A DNA stretch of 64,000 nucleotides from positions 947,020 through 1,011,019 of the forward strand of contig JAQJVL010000161.1 in assembly GCA_035578905.1 (NCBI GenBank), in the 5' to 3' direction. The stretch is from Stictocephala bisonia (Eukaryota > Arthropoda > Insecta > Hemiptera > Membracidae). How positions within the stretch are numbered: position 1 is the first letter of the stretch; every line of letters starts with the position of its first letter. The notes beneath the pieces were generated by a model that worked only from the letters and a program-made list of their open reading frames with translations, was not told where the DNA came from and ran no database searches. The translations under genes were made by a program, and so were the position numbers. Shown here one piece after another: positions 37,176-48,269 of this stretch.

Positions 37176-37571
37176 TCTATCACCTAAAATCTTTCTATAG
37201 TTAGCTTCAAGAAGCTGGATTACAGCACTACGCTAATAGTAATGGGTTTACATATCCGTAAAAGAGATAAATAATTGTGAGATTTGCCATGGTTAAAATA
37301 ATGATGATCTCTACCAGTTTGGACTTGGCGATTCGAGGTCATTATCGAGTGAAAATTAACATAAAATGGAAGAGAATCAATGAGGCATGATTGGCGTAGA
37401 CGTAAGTGCATTTCAATGTTCAGCCTAAAACATAGTAGGGGGTCTATGTTAAATGCAAAATCATAATCAAATGTGACTAAGAAGTTAGTTCAAAACATAA
37501 ACAGCCTTCAACCCCATTGGTATTTGAATGAATAGCGGTTATATTCCATGGAGACAGCCGTGTTGCACTTG
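37176..37571. other. Unannotated spacer
   Basis: Nothing recognisable. A 63-codon minus-strand frame has no domain. Confidence 0.4.
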
Positions 37572-38146
37572 TAAGGGTAAAAACAGACAGACAGCGTAGC
37601 GTAGCGTATCCGAGCGCAATGTAGGTCCAATACACACAGAGAGCGTAGCGTAGCGCATTGCAGGTTTAATTCTATTAATATAGAACCATTTTGGTTGGGC
37701 GCATTTCAACATAACTGTGATAACTACAACAAAAAGCACCTATTTCTTCTGTGTGGCATACCGTACTGTACAATTAAATAACTAACACGTATTGTAATTT
37801 CTCTTACTTGAACAATTTAGAGCTGCTGATATCTCGTCCCACATCTTGTCTATCATGCCACCACGGTTGTGGTGTTGTTTGTGCTTTGTTTGCCAGATTG
37901 GGGTCCTGACAAACACCTCGGAGATCAGTAGTTCCATGTCCATTGTACACAAACACTGACGGGAGTAATGTCTTCACTCGAATACGCTCCAATACGCTCT
38001 GAGAAAAACAAAATAGTTTGTTCCTCCGGTATACGCTGCGCTGAAAAACGCTACTAGTGTGTATTGCATCGAATCAATGCATGATTTTGTTTTAAAAAAT
38101 ACGCTGCGCTGCGCTACGCTACGCTGTCTGTCTGTTTCTACTCTAA
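37572..38146. mobile_element. PIF/Harbinger-like non-autonomous element with TAA target duplication
   Basis: TAA at 37572-37574 and 38144-38146 flank a 569-bp element whose ends are inverted repeats: gggtaaaaacagacagacag then cgtagcgtagcg on the left, and gagtagaaacagacagacag then cgtagcgtagcg as the reverse complement of the right end. The subterminal CpG-rich GCGTAGCG/GCGCAGCG copies are repeated on both sides. Three-base TWA duplications are known for PIF/Harbinger. On the minus strand a 62-codon frame (37992-37804) ends with WWHDRQDVGRDISSSKLFK just before a GTAAGAG splice-donor-like sequence. It could be a decayed piece of the Myb/MADF-like second protein of this superfamily, but that is only suggestive. 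Confidence 0.7.
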
Positions 38147-38232
38147 GAGAGGAAATAACTAGACACAGTGTAAAATACTTTTTTAAACTGGAGCACCGTC
38201 CAAACCACCTGGCTTACTGGCTAACTTTGTTA

Positions 38233-38700
38233 TGGGCTGGTGGCGCAGTGCTGTAACCTAGCCACTTGGGGACAAAGTGTTTGGGAGATTGTAGGCGATA
38301 GGTTGGATGCTCGGTCCTCTTAATACCGACATGGCGTCCGCTCAATGGTTGCTATCGGCGTGGACACTACTAGAGAAGTCTGGGGTGTCCATGTTGGGTG
38401 GTAATCATTGAACGGATGTTGTGTGGGGGAGATAACTGAGTATCAGGCTTATCAATCAGCTGAAAATCAGACCAGCACTACGTGGTTCGGATTCCACGTA
38501 AATCTGTAGGTCCCTTAGTTACCCTGGCTGTTGGGCTATAAATAAATTGCCCTTTCTGAGGAACATTTGAACTCAGTTAGTAACCAGACTACACTCATCC
38601 TACACTCATATAATCATTCATATTCGCCTTAAAATACCAACAACGTTGTGTCGGCGTCTCATATGTAAGAATGTATAGACTAAAAATATTCATATCTCGA
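38233..38700 (+). mobile_element. tRNA-derived SINE copy B (most complete)
   Basis: The head resembles a tRNA promoter: TGGCGCAGTGC at 38241-38251 (A-box-like) and GGTTGGATGCT at 38301-38311 (weak B-box-like). The body has ctggggtgtccatgttgggtgg, cagaccagcactacgtggtt, gtaggtcccttagttaccct and ttgggctataaataaattgc. The tail has gttagtaaccagactacact and attcatattcgcc. Related copies lie at 36830, 39160 and 48270. The distal part (38615-38672, to ggcgtctcatatg) is mirrored at 39160-39212. Confidence 0.75.
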
Positions 38701-39159
38701 ACTTAGATTTACGTTCTGTCAGGTGAAACATATCTTAGCAGTTCTTGACAGGAAGTTTTTTTATAATTCATTAATATTTACGTTGACTTTGCTGACCAAT
38801 AAATGACTTGTTAATTGGTAATTGAAAGTTCGAAATGCCTTCCTTTTCGATTTTTCGAGACACCCCGTGTACTTCATAACACGGAAGTACTGGAAAATAC
38901 AGTTATGGAAAATACCCTAATTCGTTGTAACAAGGTGTCACGGCGAGAGGAATGTAGACTGTAACGTCACACGGGCGAATAAGCTGGTTTGGTTAATTTA
39001 CTAACTACTGGTAACTAAATCTACCGATTCATTATATTCATAATACAATGAACAATTTTAATCACTATATTATTTATAGAAAATGAGATGACTTAAAATG
39101 ATGTCATTCAGTTATTTGTAAATCAAAAGTTTTAACCACAACCGAATAATTCGATTTTC
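38701..39159. other. Spacer between oppositely oriented SINE copies
   Basis: Unique sequence forming the loop of a large inverted repeat. No gene seen. Confidence 0.5.
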
Positions 39160-39697
39160 AGATATGAGACGTCGACACAACTTTTATTTTAAGGCGAATA
39201 TGAATTATTGAAATGAAAACAAAAACGTCTTTATTCAATCAGGTGAAGTTGAGACTAAGAAGTCCCTTTTTCCACTAACCTATTTGAGTGTGGATGACCT
39301 GTTTAGTCTGGTTACTAAATGAGTTCGATTGTTTCTCAGAAAGGGCCATTTATTAATAGCCCAATAGCCAGGGCAACTAAGAGACCTACAACTTTGCGTG
39401 GAATCCGAACCACGTAGTGTTGATCTGATTTCCAGCTAACTGACTAGCCTGATTGGCTTGCTTGTTGTTTCTCAGAAAGGGCCATTTATTAATAGCCCAA
39501 TAGCAAGGGAACTAAGAGACCTACAGCATTACGTGAAATCCGAACCACGTAGGTCTGATTTCCAGCTAATTGACTAGCCTGATTGGCTACCTTGTTACTC
39601 ATTTTTCTTCCCTTCACAACATCCGCACATAGATTACCAACCAAGAAGGACATCTCAGACTTCTCTAGGAGTGTCTACGTTGATGCGATGCGGACAC
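39160..39697 (-). mobile_element. SINE copy C (minus strand) with internal duplication and LINE-tail insertion
   Basis: The reverse complement aligns with 38330-38672. Two differences stand out. First, about 135 bp is tandemly duplicated: gtttctcagaaagggccatt starts at 39331 and again at 39466. Second, about 80 bp (39213-39293) is present here but not in copy B. On the minus strand that insert ends gaataaagacgtttttgttt plus tcatttc, a polyadenylation signal and tail typical of a truncated LINE. Confidence 0.75.
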
Positions 39698-40639
39698 CAA
39701 TTTTATGACACTTTATTCACTTTTTAATAGATTCTATTTCATTCGTTGATTATTTTAAAGGATAAACAATTAAAATTGTCTTTTCATAACTTCTTGTTTC
39801 GAAAATTCACATTAACAGCCAGTTTGCACAATTAACTGTGCGTATTTAGCTTGTTTATCAATGTATATCATCGATATTGTATATAATGTATGTCAAATAA
39901 TAGTACAATGAACAGAAACTTAAATTTAGCTTTTTTCGTATGAAAATTATAAGGTATGCATATAGCATCTGGAGTAAAAAATTTGTTTGCGAATAATATG
40001 AAATAAGCCATCTCATTCATTATTAGACAGGAGCTTATACTCAATTGAATCACATCTAAAACTCAAGTTAATCAACTCAAACTATTCACGACCACCATTT
40101 CACATTTCAAAGTGTTGTTGATAAAACTGTATATTTAGTAATATATTGCTAAATAATTGTTAAAACAGCACAGGTGAATATTGTAAAGTTTCTAGATTAT
40201 CTTAATAATTCTTAAATATCCAACAACAAAAATCATATTTAATTCAAATCAGATCGTGAATGGATAGTGCAACAGTTTGAATTAAACAATGTTTCTCGTA
40301 AGATATAAACTTGTACATTTTGAAAAGCTCGTTTCATTCAAGATTGTTATTTCAATAGAGAGTTTAGTATGGACCTCGATCAAATCATTGCATTGAGGTA
40401 TTTTTATCGACGTCGCAGAAGACAAAGGCGCAATTAGATTCACGGGGTTTATCCAATCAATTAGGCACATATCTATTGGCTAATAAAATAATTGCAAGAA
40501 AGACAGTTTACTACAGAACGATATTTTATTTTGTAATATTAAAAACTTTTTATAAACTAATTCTTCTTCTGCCATTAGGTAGTTCATGTTTGTACATTTA
40601 CTTGTTATTCTTTAATCGACATTATATTTCAAACATATG
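39698..40639. other. Unannotated spacer
   Basis: AT-rich, nothing recognisable. Confidence 0.45.
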
Positions 40640-40970
40640 CTTGGAATGTGTATGATACAGAAGAGGAAGGGGTGCAATGAACCCAGCTGCTCCAGGCCGC
40701 ATTAAAACTGAATATGGTACAAAACGTCTGTTTGGACAGTAAGTCGGAAGAATATAGAAAAAAAGTGATTGAACACTTTGAATATGGTACGGTTACAGTT
40801 GCTGAGTTTTCAATACTCACCAAACAGACATGTGATGCAATGCCGCCCATTACAGACACAACTCCTCTAGTCTCGTTCAACTACATCCGATGTTCTCTGG
40901 GTCCTACCGCTGTCACGCATCTCGGGTGTAAACGATCCAACATAGTGGAGCGCTGAGTCAAGCTGCGCGT
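40640..40970. other. Moderately GC-rich island, open on both strands
   Basis: About 300 bp clearly richer in GC than its flanks, with an 80-codon plus frame (40714-40956) and an 83-codon minus frame (40880-40629). Neither shows a domain I recognise. It might be a piece of an old mobile element or an exon. Strand and function are undetermined. Confidence 0.3.
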
Positions 40971-41011
40971 TTTTAAATTCCATGTAGGTATTTATTTTTT
41001 CCTCGCATTGT

Positions 41012-41930
41012 GTTTGACTAAAAATAATAATAAGATAACTGTATAACTTAAAATCAAAATTTAAATTTATTTACAGTATCTCACTCAAAATACTAAACTA
41101 GCATTGCTACCTATTTATTAAACAACCAATGATATTAACACAGTATAAAACACACTGTAGCAACGATCCGTAAACAATTTGGTGACAAGCACGACGCTAG
41201 TGCTCATAGCGACAGGAGAAGAGAAGCGCGTATTTTGAAAATACGAGCTACAGCTTTCTTAGTAAATGTCAAATAACCTATCATGGACCTTTTTCATTGA
41301 TATTATTCCGCTTATTTGCAAAACAATGTTTTTTTGTGATGTAGTTTATGCTCCTGCTATTAGGATCGCTAGCGTCGCACTAGTCTTGCAGCGATATTTT
41401 ATACTGTGGCAATACAATAGGAGTGTCTCTACTGACTTAGCCTATTTCAAACGTGTTCATTTCCTTTTTTTTTTTTAACAGCTGAGTTTTTATTAAATAA
41501 ATAAAATACTGTACCTTGATTAGATTACCATTGAAATCTTCAAGTTCAGTATAGTGGAACACTCTAATCGAATGTGAATAAAACCATGCTTACAACATTC
41601 CATGGTTAAACATTACGAAAGATTTAACCTCCTCAATATTATAAAAACCATTGTTTACATTCCAACTTTTGGAAATAAGTATTTCCATTTGAACAGCTGT
41701 TACTTTACGATTCATTTAAATCTCTCTCAATGTTATTATTATGACCGAAAACGTACTTTTTTGGGCTTCCCGTGTCGTTCAGGGTGAATATATTGAAAAA
41801 TTAACACCTTATTGCAAAACTGCGAACAGAGGAAATTTTCTTGACGTCTCAATCGTTTAAATTGGTCAAGAAATAAAGGGGGAGTTGAATTGACAAAAAA
41901 CTGCTTCACGTAGTATATATAAGTATTTTG
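41012..41930 (+). repeat. Dispersed repeat, copy 2, with nested small inverted-repeat element
   Basis: Collinear with 50-658. Shared blocks include gtatctcactca, acattacgaaagat, cctcaatattataaaaacca, tacattccaacttttggaaa and cgaaaacgtactt. The extra sequence between about 41138 and 41430 is absent from copy 1. Confidence 0.7.
41139..41408. mobile_element. Small inverted-repeat (MITE-like) insertion
   Basis: cacagtataaaa at 41139-41150 is matched by ttttatactgtg at 41397-41408. Inside, cgctagtgctcatagcgac and agcgtcgcactagtc are partly complementary. It falls inside the segment that copy 1 of the host repeat lacks. A target duplication is not clear, so the superfamily is open. Confidence 0.6.
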
Positions 41931-42957
41931 TTTTAAGTCACCTATGAATAGTTTTACATGGTATTAATTTTGCTCACTATCTACCACTAGATTTGAAGTA
42001 TTCGGGTTAAAAAGCTATTTAGTAAACATGTATAGTATTTCCTCAGTGAACATATTAAGTATGTATCAGTGTTCAGTGTATTATTAAGAGATTAAGAATG
42101 TATGTAAATAATACTGTGATAGTTTTGCAACGGTCACCAAGAACAAGTATGAGACTGAAAGTTCAAAGAAAGTTTAAACATAGAGGTTGAAATGGAGATT
42201 GTTCACTAAGACTTATTTACGTTGATTCCATTAATTTTTTCAAGGCAGCACAATTCTAGGTAATTTATTGTTTAATCTTGAAAACTACATCAACAAACAA
42301 TAATTTGAACATCTATATGAATTCACAGCCCACGTTTAAATCAACAAAAATTTTGTATCACGCTTTCTTTCTTAATTTATTTATCAGAACGCTAGCAGTA
42401 GATTTGAAACATGCAATTCAGGTACAAATCCAAAAATTCCCTAATAAACTTTTTTAAGAAATTATTTGCTTTGGTAAGGAAAGTATTTTATATAGAAAAT
42501 TATTTCCAACTTACAACATACATATTTACAAAAATCGATAATTCACTCAGATTCATCATTGGAATGTGTTTTAAAATGGCCTTACTATGCATTGCGATAA
42601 ATAGATTATACACTTATATAGTCAACAGTCAATTACACTCGTCACATATGTCTTGTAGCACTAATCAAGGAGGCCGTATCATTAAGTTCTAAGCAGGCTG
42701 TTGCTCATTCTTGTAAGGTCAACTGATAACTTAACAAACCGTTTAAGGAAACACCTTCTTATTCCTTTCTACTTTATAGTTCGATTAAAATACAGCCAAT
42801 TATGTCACAGCAGCTAGAAGGAAATGGAGTCAGAACATGTAATTATAGTCAAATCAGGAAATCAAATCGAAATATTAAATTTTAAGTGACCTAGAAAAGT
42901 GTAAACAAATTTTAGTGACATTATTATTTATGCTGGCTTTGAATCGTTAACAACTCA
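41931..42957. other. Unannotated spacer
   Basis: AT-rich. A 93-codon plus frame (42411-42692) has a basic, hydrophobic mix but no recognisable family and AT-driven composition; not called. Confidence 0.4.
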
Positions 42958-45343
42958 GTAAACTTTAATGCCTAGTAATAAATCATGTTTCGAACTCTAT
43001 CATCGACTCAGACCAACTAGTTATGTCTTTAGGTTACTACCTAACTTTAATGCCTAGTAATAAATCATGTTTCGAACTCTATCATCGACTCAGACCAACT
43101 AGCTATGTCTTTAGGTTACTACCTAACTTTAATGCCTAGTAATAAATCATGTTTCGAACTCTATCATCGACTCAGACCAACTAGTTATGTCTTTAGGTTA
43201 CTACCTAACTTTAATGCCTAGTAATAAATCATGTTTCGAACTCTATCATCGACTCAGACCAACTAGTTATGTCTTTAGGTTACTACCTAACTTTAATGCC
43301 TAGTAATAAATCATGTTTCGAACTCTATCATCGACTCAGACCAACTAGTTATGTCTTTAGGTTACTACCTAACTTTAATGCCTAGTAATAAATCATGTTT
43401 CGAACTCTATCATCGATTCAGACAAACTAGCTATGTCTTTAGGTTACTACCTAACTTAAATGCCTAGTAATAAATCATGTTTCGAACTCTATCATCGACT
43501 CAGACCAACTAGTTATGTCTTTAGGTTACTACCTAACTTTAATGCCTAGTAATAAATCGTGTTTCGAACTCTATCATCGACTCAGACCAACTAGTTATGT
43601 CTTTAGGTTACTACTTAACTTTAATGCCTAGTAATAAATCATGTTTCGAACTCTATCATCGACTCAGACCAACTAGCTATGTCTTTAGGTTACTACCTAA
43701 CTTTAATGCCTAGTAATAAATCATGTTTCGAACTCTATCATCGACTCAGACCAACTAGCTATGTCTTTAGGTTTCTACCTAACTTTAATGCCTAGTAATA
43801 AATCATGTTTCGAACTCTATCATCGACTCAGACCAACTAGCTATGTCTTTAGGTTACTACCTAACTTTAATGCCTAGTAATAAATCATGTTTCGAACTCT
43901 ATCATCGACTCAGACCAACTAGCTATGTCTTTAGGTTACTACCTAACTTTAATGCCTAGTAATAAATCATGTTTCGAACTCTATCATCGACTCAGACCAA
44001 CTAGCTATGTCTTTAGGATACTACCTAACTTTAATGCCTAGTAATAAATCATGTTTCGAACTCTATCATCGACTCAGACCAACTAGCTATGTCTTTAGGT
44101 TACTACCTAACTTTAATGCCTAGTAATAAATCATGTTTCGAACTCTATCATCGACTCAGACCAACTAGCTATGTCTTTAGGATACTACCTAACTTTAATG
44201 CCTAGTAATAAATCATGTTTCGAACTCTATCATCGACTCAGACCAACTAGCTATGTCTTTAGGTTACTACCTAACTTTAATGCCTAGTAATAAATCATGT
44301 TTCGAACTCTATCATCGACTCAGACCAACTAGCTATGTCTTTAGGTTACTACCTAACTTTAATGCCTAGTAATAAATCATGTTTCGAACTCTATCATCGA
44401 CTCAGACCAACTAGCTATGTCTTTAGGATACTACCTAACTTTAATGCCTAGTAATAAATCATGTTTCGAACTCTATCATCGACTCAGACCAACTAGCTAT
44501 GTCTTTAGGTTACTACCTAACTTTAATGCCTAGTAATAAATCATGTTTCGAACTCTATCATCGACTCAGACCAACTAGCTATGTCTTTAGGTTACTACCT
44601 AACTTTAATGCCTAGTAATAAATCATGTTTCGAACTCTATCATCGACTCAGACCAACTAGTTATGTCTTTAGGTTACTACCTAACTTTAATGCCTAGTAA
44701 TAAATCATGTTTCGAACTCTATCATCGACTCAGACCAACTAGCTATGTCTTTAGGATACTACCTAACTTTAATGCCTAGTAATAAATCATGTTTCGAACT
44801 CTATCATCGACTCAGACCAACTAGCTATGTCTTTAGGTTACTACCTAACTTTAATGCCTAGTAATAAATCATGTTTCGAACTCTATCATCGACTCAGACC
44901 AACTAGCTATGTCTTTAGGATACTACCTAACTTTAATGCCTAGTAATAAATCATGTTTCGAACTCTATCATCGACTCAGACCAACTAGCTATGTCTTTAG
45001 GTTACTACCTAACTTTAATGCCTAGTAATAAATCATGTTTCGAACTATATCATCGACTCAGACCAACTAGCTATGTCTTTAGGTTACTACCTAACTTTAA
45101 TGCCTAGTAATAAATCATGTTTCGAACTCTATCATCGACTCAGACCAACTAGCTATGTCTTTAGGTTACTACCTAACTTAAATGCCTAGTAATAAATCAT
45201 GTTTCGAACTCTATCATCGACTCAGACCAACTAGCTATGTCTTTAGGATACTACCTAACTTTAATGCCTAGTAATAAATCATGTTTCGAACTCTATCATC
45301 GACTCAGACCAACTAGCTATGTCTTTAGGATACTACCTAACCT
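42958..45343. repeat. Satellite array, 82-bp unit, about 29 near-identical copies
   Basis: aactttaatgcctagtaata starts at 42961, 43043 and so on, every 82 bp. Units also carry atgtttcgaactctatcatc and gaccaactagctatgtcttt. Differences are mostly two diagnostic sites: agttatg or agctatg, and aggttact or aggatact. The array is much more homogeneous than the others, implying recent amplification or homogenisation. The left third is mainly the agttatg type and the right two thirds the agctatg type. Confidence 0.97.
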
Positions 45344-46283
45344 AACATTTTTGCACCTGAACATTAACATTTCACAAAATCCTTTCTTAGCAATATCCGT
45401 AGCACCAAACGTACAGTGGCGTGTTTACGGGAACGGTGGGTGTGAAGGCCATCAGTGGTTGTGTTCACTTGAACGGTGGTTATTATAATAATTATTATTA
45501 GTTATTATAATAATTACGTGAACAGTAATTATTATTAATAATAATGTATACAATTGTACATTAGTTTGAATCTGTTTAAAACTGTCACTTATTACGCGTT
45601 CGCTGTGGCCTTAAGAGTCTGCAGAGGCTGTCGGCCATGTTGGTTTTAAACCCATAAGAACAATGTTATTTGCGAATCCAGATTTTTATTTATTTACTGA
45701 CCAAAAGATGTGTATGAGGTGTAATTTTAAACTTGATCATATTGCGCATTGGATTCGTTTGGGATATTTCGAAAACAAAAGCCTAGTTTAAAAAATTAGG
45801 TGAATCACTACAGTAACTTCATCTAAACCCTAAAATGAAGGTACTGTAAAAATTTCAAAACCCTACCTATTGTGGTTCTGCATTGATTTTGTATGTTTCA
45901 CTTCTCCTTTTTATAAATATAGATTACAGTAAAACAATGTAAGCCTACTTTGAGAGGGAGCAAAGTAGGGCAGTTATGGCTGTATGAAAATTATAAAGCC
46001 ATAACTATATATTATAATGTTGTAATCTTGCTATTTCAATCAGACTTTTCTTGTAGTTTACAAACTTTGATTGTCTAAAAAATCTGAAAGTCTACTTTTA
46101 GTAAAGTACGGCAATTGACTCTAAATCAATGAAATGTTCTCGCCGTGTTTAACCAGGTCCAACGAACTGGCTATACATGTGCTAAAATTAAATTGCATAT
46201 TTTCCTATTGAATATAGTATGTTCTCGTAGATAACAAAGTTTTATAGTCTAGAAAAATCTGTGTCTACTCTTAGAGGCCATAA
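45344..46283. other. Patchwork spacer with short internal duplications
   Basis: A block near 45850-45925 (actgtaaaaatttcaaaacc, then tataaatatagatta) resembles 46553-46648. A block near 46075-46110 (gtctaaaaaatctga, gtctacttttag) resembles 46240-46275. A module therefore appears repeated twice across 45840-46650. No gene is seen in this part. Confidence 0.4.
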
Positions 46284-46553
46284 ATTAACCAAATTGATTT
46301 ACACGCACAAATTGAAAATGTAGCTCTACCTAAGGACGAAGGAGGTAGAGCAAAAAGTCATTGGACCAAAGTTGTAGATCGTCTCAAATCAGTTACAGAA
46401 AATAATGTTAGTTTTGCTGTAGATCCGTTCATTAGCCACTACAGTCCAATTAGAGAAACGCTGTTTTTGGCACTTAAAATTGTTGGCACTAAAAAGGCTG
46501 CCATCTTTGATTTACTAAGAATTTTTCAAAATCCCTTCTTATTGAACCTTTGA
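46284..46553 (+). CDS. Unidentified open frame without a methionine (possible exon or gene remnant)
   Basis: 89 codons between stops, ending TGA at 46551-46553. The composition looks protein-like: PKDEGGRAKSHWTKVVDRLK, then VTENNVSFAVDPFISHYSPI and RETLFLALKIVGTKKAAIFD. The base composition is less AT-biased than the flanks. There is no Met codon, so if real it is an internal or terminal exon, or the end of a decayed gene. I recognise no family. The TTAA-flanked transposon begins about 95 bp downstream, and the two are not obviously connected. Confidence 0.4.
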   Translation: MNQIDLHAQIENVALPKDEGGRAKSHWTKVVDRLKSVTENNVSFAVDPFISHYSPIRETLFLALKIVGTKKAAIFDLLRIFQNPFLLNL

Positions 46554-46645
46554 CTGTACAAAATTTCAGCCTCGTAGGCTTAGTAATTTTTTAGTTACAG
46601 CGATGAGTGAATGAGTCAGTGGTATTTGCCGTTTATAGGTATAGA

Positions 46646-47502
46646 TTAAGGGGACCTGTCAGTGAAAAATTATTTTTTTCAAATTTAATTTTATGAGTTA
46701 GTTTAATTCTGTAGTTGTTCCTGAGTACATTGATACAAAAAACATGATATTCTATGCTCATATTCGCTTTAAAAACTAATTTTATTACTTCGAATACACG
46801 AATCTGAAAATGTCATTTCATGGTCTCTACGTTTAGTACTGACTGTATGGAGTGTTAGGAAAGTTATGAAAAAAGTGCGTGGAAAATCTGGTGCAAACTG
46901 TACTGTTGGACTAAAACGTCAAGACATGAAACGAGTGTTCGAAGCTGAGAAAGGTATGAAAGAAATTGAAAAAAGGGCTCATGGAGCAAGATTAAATGTA
47001 AAAAGAAGATTTCAAGACAATGAGCAAGTTTATTATGATCCAGACTATAAGTATGGTGCTCATTAATTGGAAATATGTGCAATTATTGTGAGTAATAATC
47101 AATAAATTTTTGTTTTTGTAGAATTTCCGAAAACTGTGTTTTTTATTACATAGGTACCAATATTTCCTAAACTATTGAATATTTATTAATAAAATGTTCA
47201 GAAGTTACTTAAAGCATTGTTATTAACAACAATAAGCTTTTTTGTAGTTAATGTGAGTCAAAATAAGATTGTTTATATGAGTTTTAAATTAAAATTTATG
47301 AGTTTTTTTAAGCTAATATATAAAATATGATATTAAAAAAAACTCTACTACCAAAGTATTTTATTATCCTTATTGTGAGAGAGCAAACCCAGTAAATATT
47401 TCATGAAGTTTTATTTAATAATTTCTAAGAATAGTGTAGCACAATATATGTTATTTAACATGGGCGAGATGGGCACTGACAGGTCCCCATGAAGCCGCTT
47501 AA
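46646..47502. mobile_element. TTAA-flanked, internally deleted DNA transposon (Kolobok-like candidate)
   Basis: TTAA at 46646-46649 is followed at once by ggggacctgtcagtg. The right side has cactgacaggtcccc (47474-47488), then ten bases, then TTAA at 47499-47502. The 15-bp inverted repeat is perfect. TTAA duplications are known for piggyBac and Kolobok. The encoded tail (see the frame at 46866-47066) and the GGGG termini favour a Kolobok-type element, but this is inference. At about 850 bp it is too short to be autonomous. Confidence 0.65.
46866..47066 (+). CDS. Transposase C-terminal remnant inside the TTAA element
   Basis: 66 codons from the first ATG; the frame is open further upstream to about 46790 without a start (reading WSLRLVLTVWSVRKV before it). 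The product is very basic: GLKRQDMKRVFEAEKGMKE, then KRAHGARLNVKRRF and an acidic-aromatic end VYYDPDYKYGAH. A basic helix followed by a short D/E-Y-G terminus resembles the tail of some DDE transposases, including Kolobok-type. AATAAA at 47100-47105 follows the stop. Given the element around it, this is most likely the last part of a deleted transposase gene. The family is a judgement, not proven. Confidence 0.45.
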   Translation: MKKVRGKSGANCTVGLKRQDMKRVFEAEKGMKEIEKRAHGARLNVKRRFQDNEQVYYDPDYKYGAH

Positions 47503-47579
47503 ATTCTGAAGTAACATAAAATTGTATTAAAAAAAACAAATTTATCTTACAACATTTCAATATATTACAGTAACAGAAT

Positions 47580-47755
47580 ATACGAATATTATGGTGATTT
47601 ATTTCGCTGCACCATTCTCAGGCCAGAGGGATTAAAAAATAAATAAATATTTATGCATTTTAGTACTTATATTGTAATTTGTGATAAGTGACATTCACTT
47701 GCTTTTTAAACCCAAACGTAGTATATTAATTAGGAAACTATTTTTGAAGAGTATT
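47580..47755 (+). mobile_element. Fragment of foldback family 2
   Basis: aatattatggtgatttattt, gcattttagtacttatattg, aagtgacattcacttgc and agtatattaattaggaaact match, in order, the right half of the element at 30275-31065. Divergence is substantial. Confidence 0.6.
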
Positions 47756-48269
47756 TTATACGGTTTTATTTTTGTCTCAGTTAGTATGTTCAAGTGCAAA
47801 TCCAAACCTGAGAGTTTTTCTCAAACTACTAAGTAACGATGTTTCAACTAATTCTATAATTACGCGTAGGCCTACATTTTTTGACAAATGGTGTTAAACC
47901 TACAGAGAATTAAGTATTTCCACATAAACTTCAACATAGTTATGTAAAGTGTAAACATACATTTCCTTAATTACGTAAATGTCAGCGTGTAATTCAAAAT
48001 TACGTTTTATTCACAAGTTTCCTGTTAGATATTGGCAATCTTGATGCAGCTATTATAGCACAGTGCTGATTAATATTATGGTGGGAAAACAAGTATTTTA
48101 AGTTAATTTGCAGCTGGCAATAACCCAAGACAACGAGGAAAACTATACTTTTATCCCCGTACGTACAAGATTGTATAACACCTTAGACGATTAAAATTAA
48201 AATTGTACTTATTAATTAAAGAGATGGCTGTGTTCTCACAGTTTGCATTATGTGGGGTGGGTAGAGGGG
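47756..48269. other. Unannotated spacer
   Basis: Nothing recognisable. Confidence 0.4.

Noticed and set aside
41266..41478. 70-codon frame
   Set aside because: It crosses the right end of the small inverted-repeat insertion at 41408; not a gene.
42411..42692. 93-codon frame as a small gene
   Set aside because: Amino-acid content follows AT-rich composition and no motif, start context or neighbouring exon supports it.
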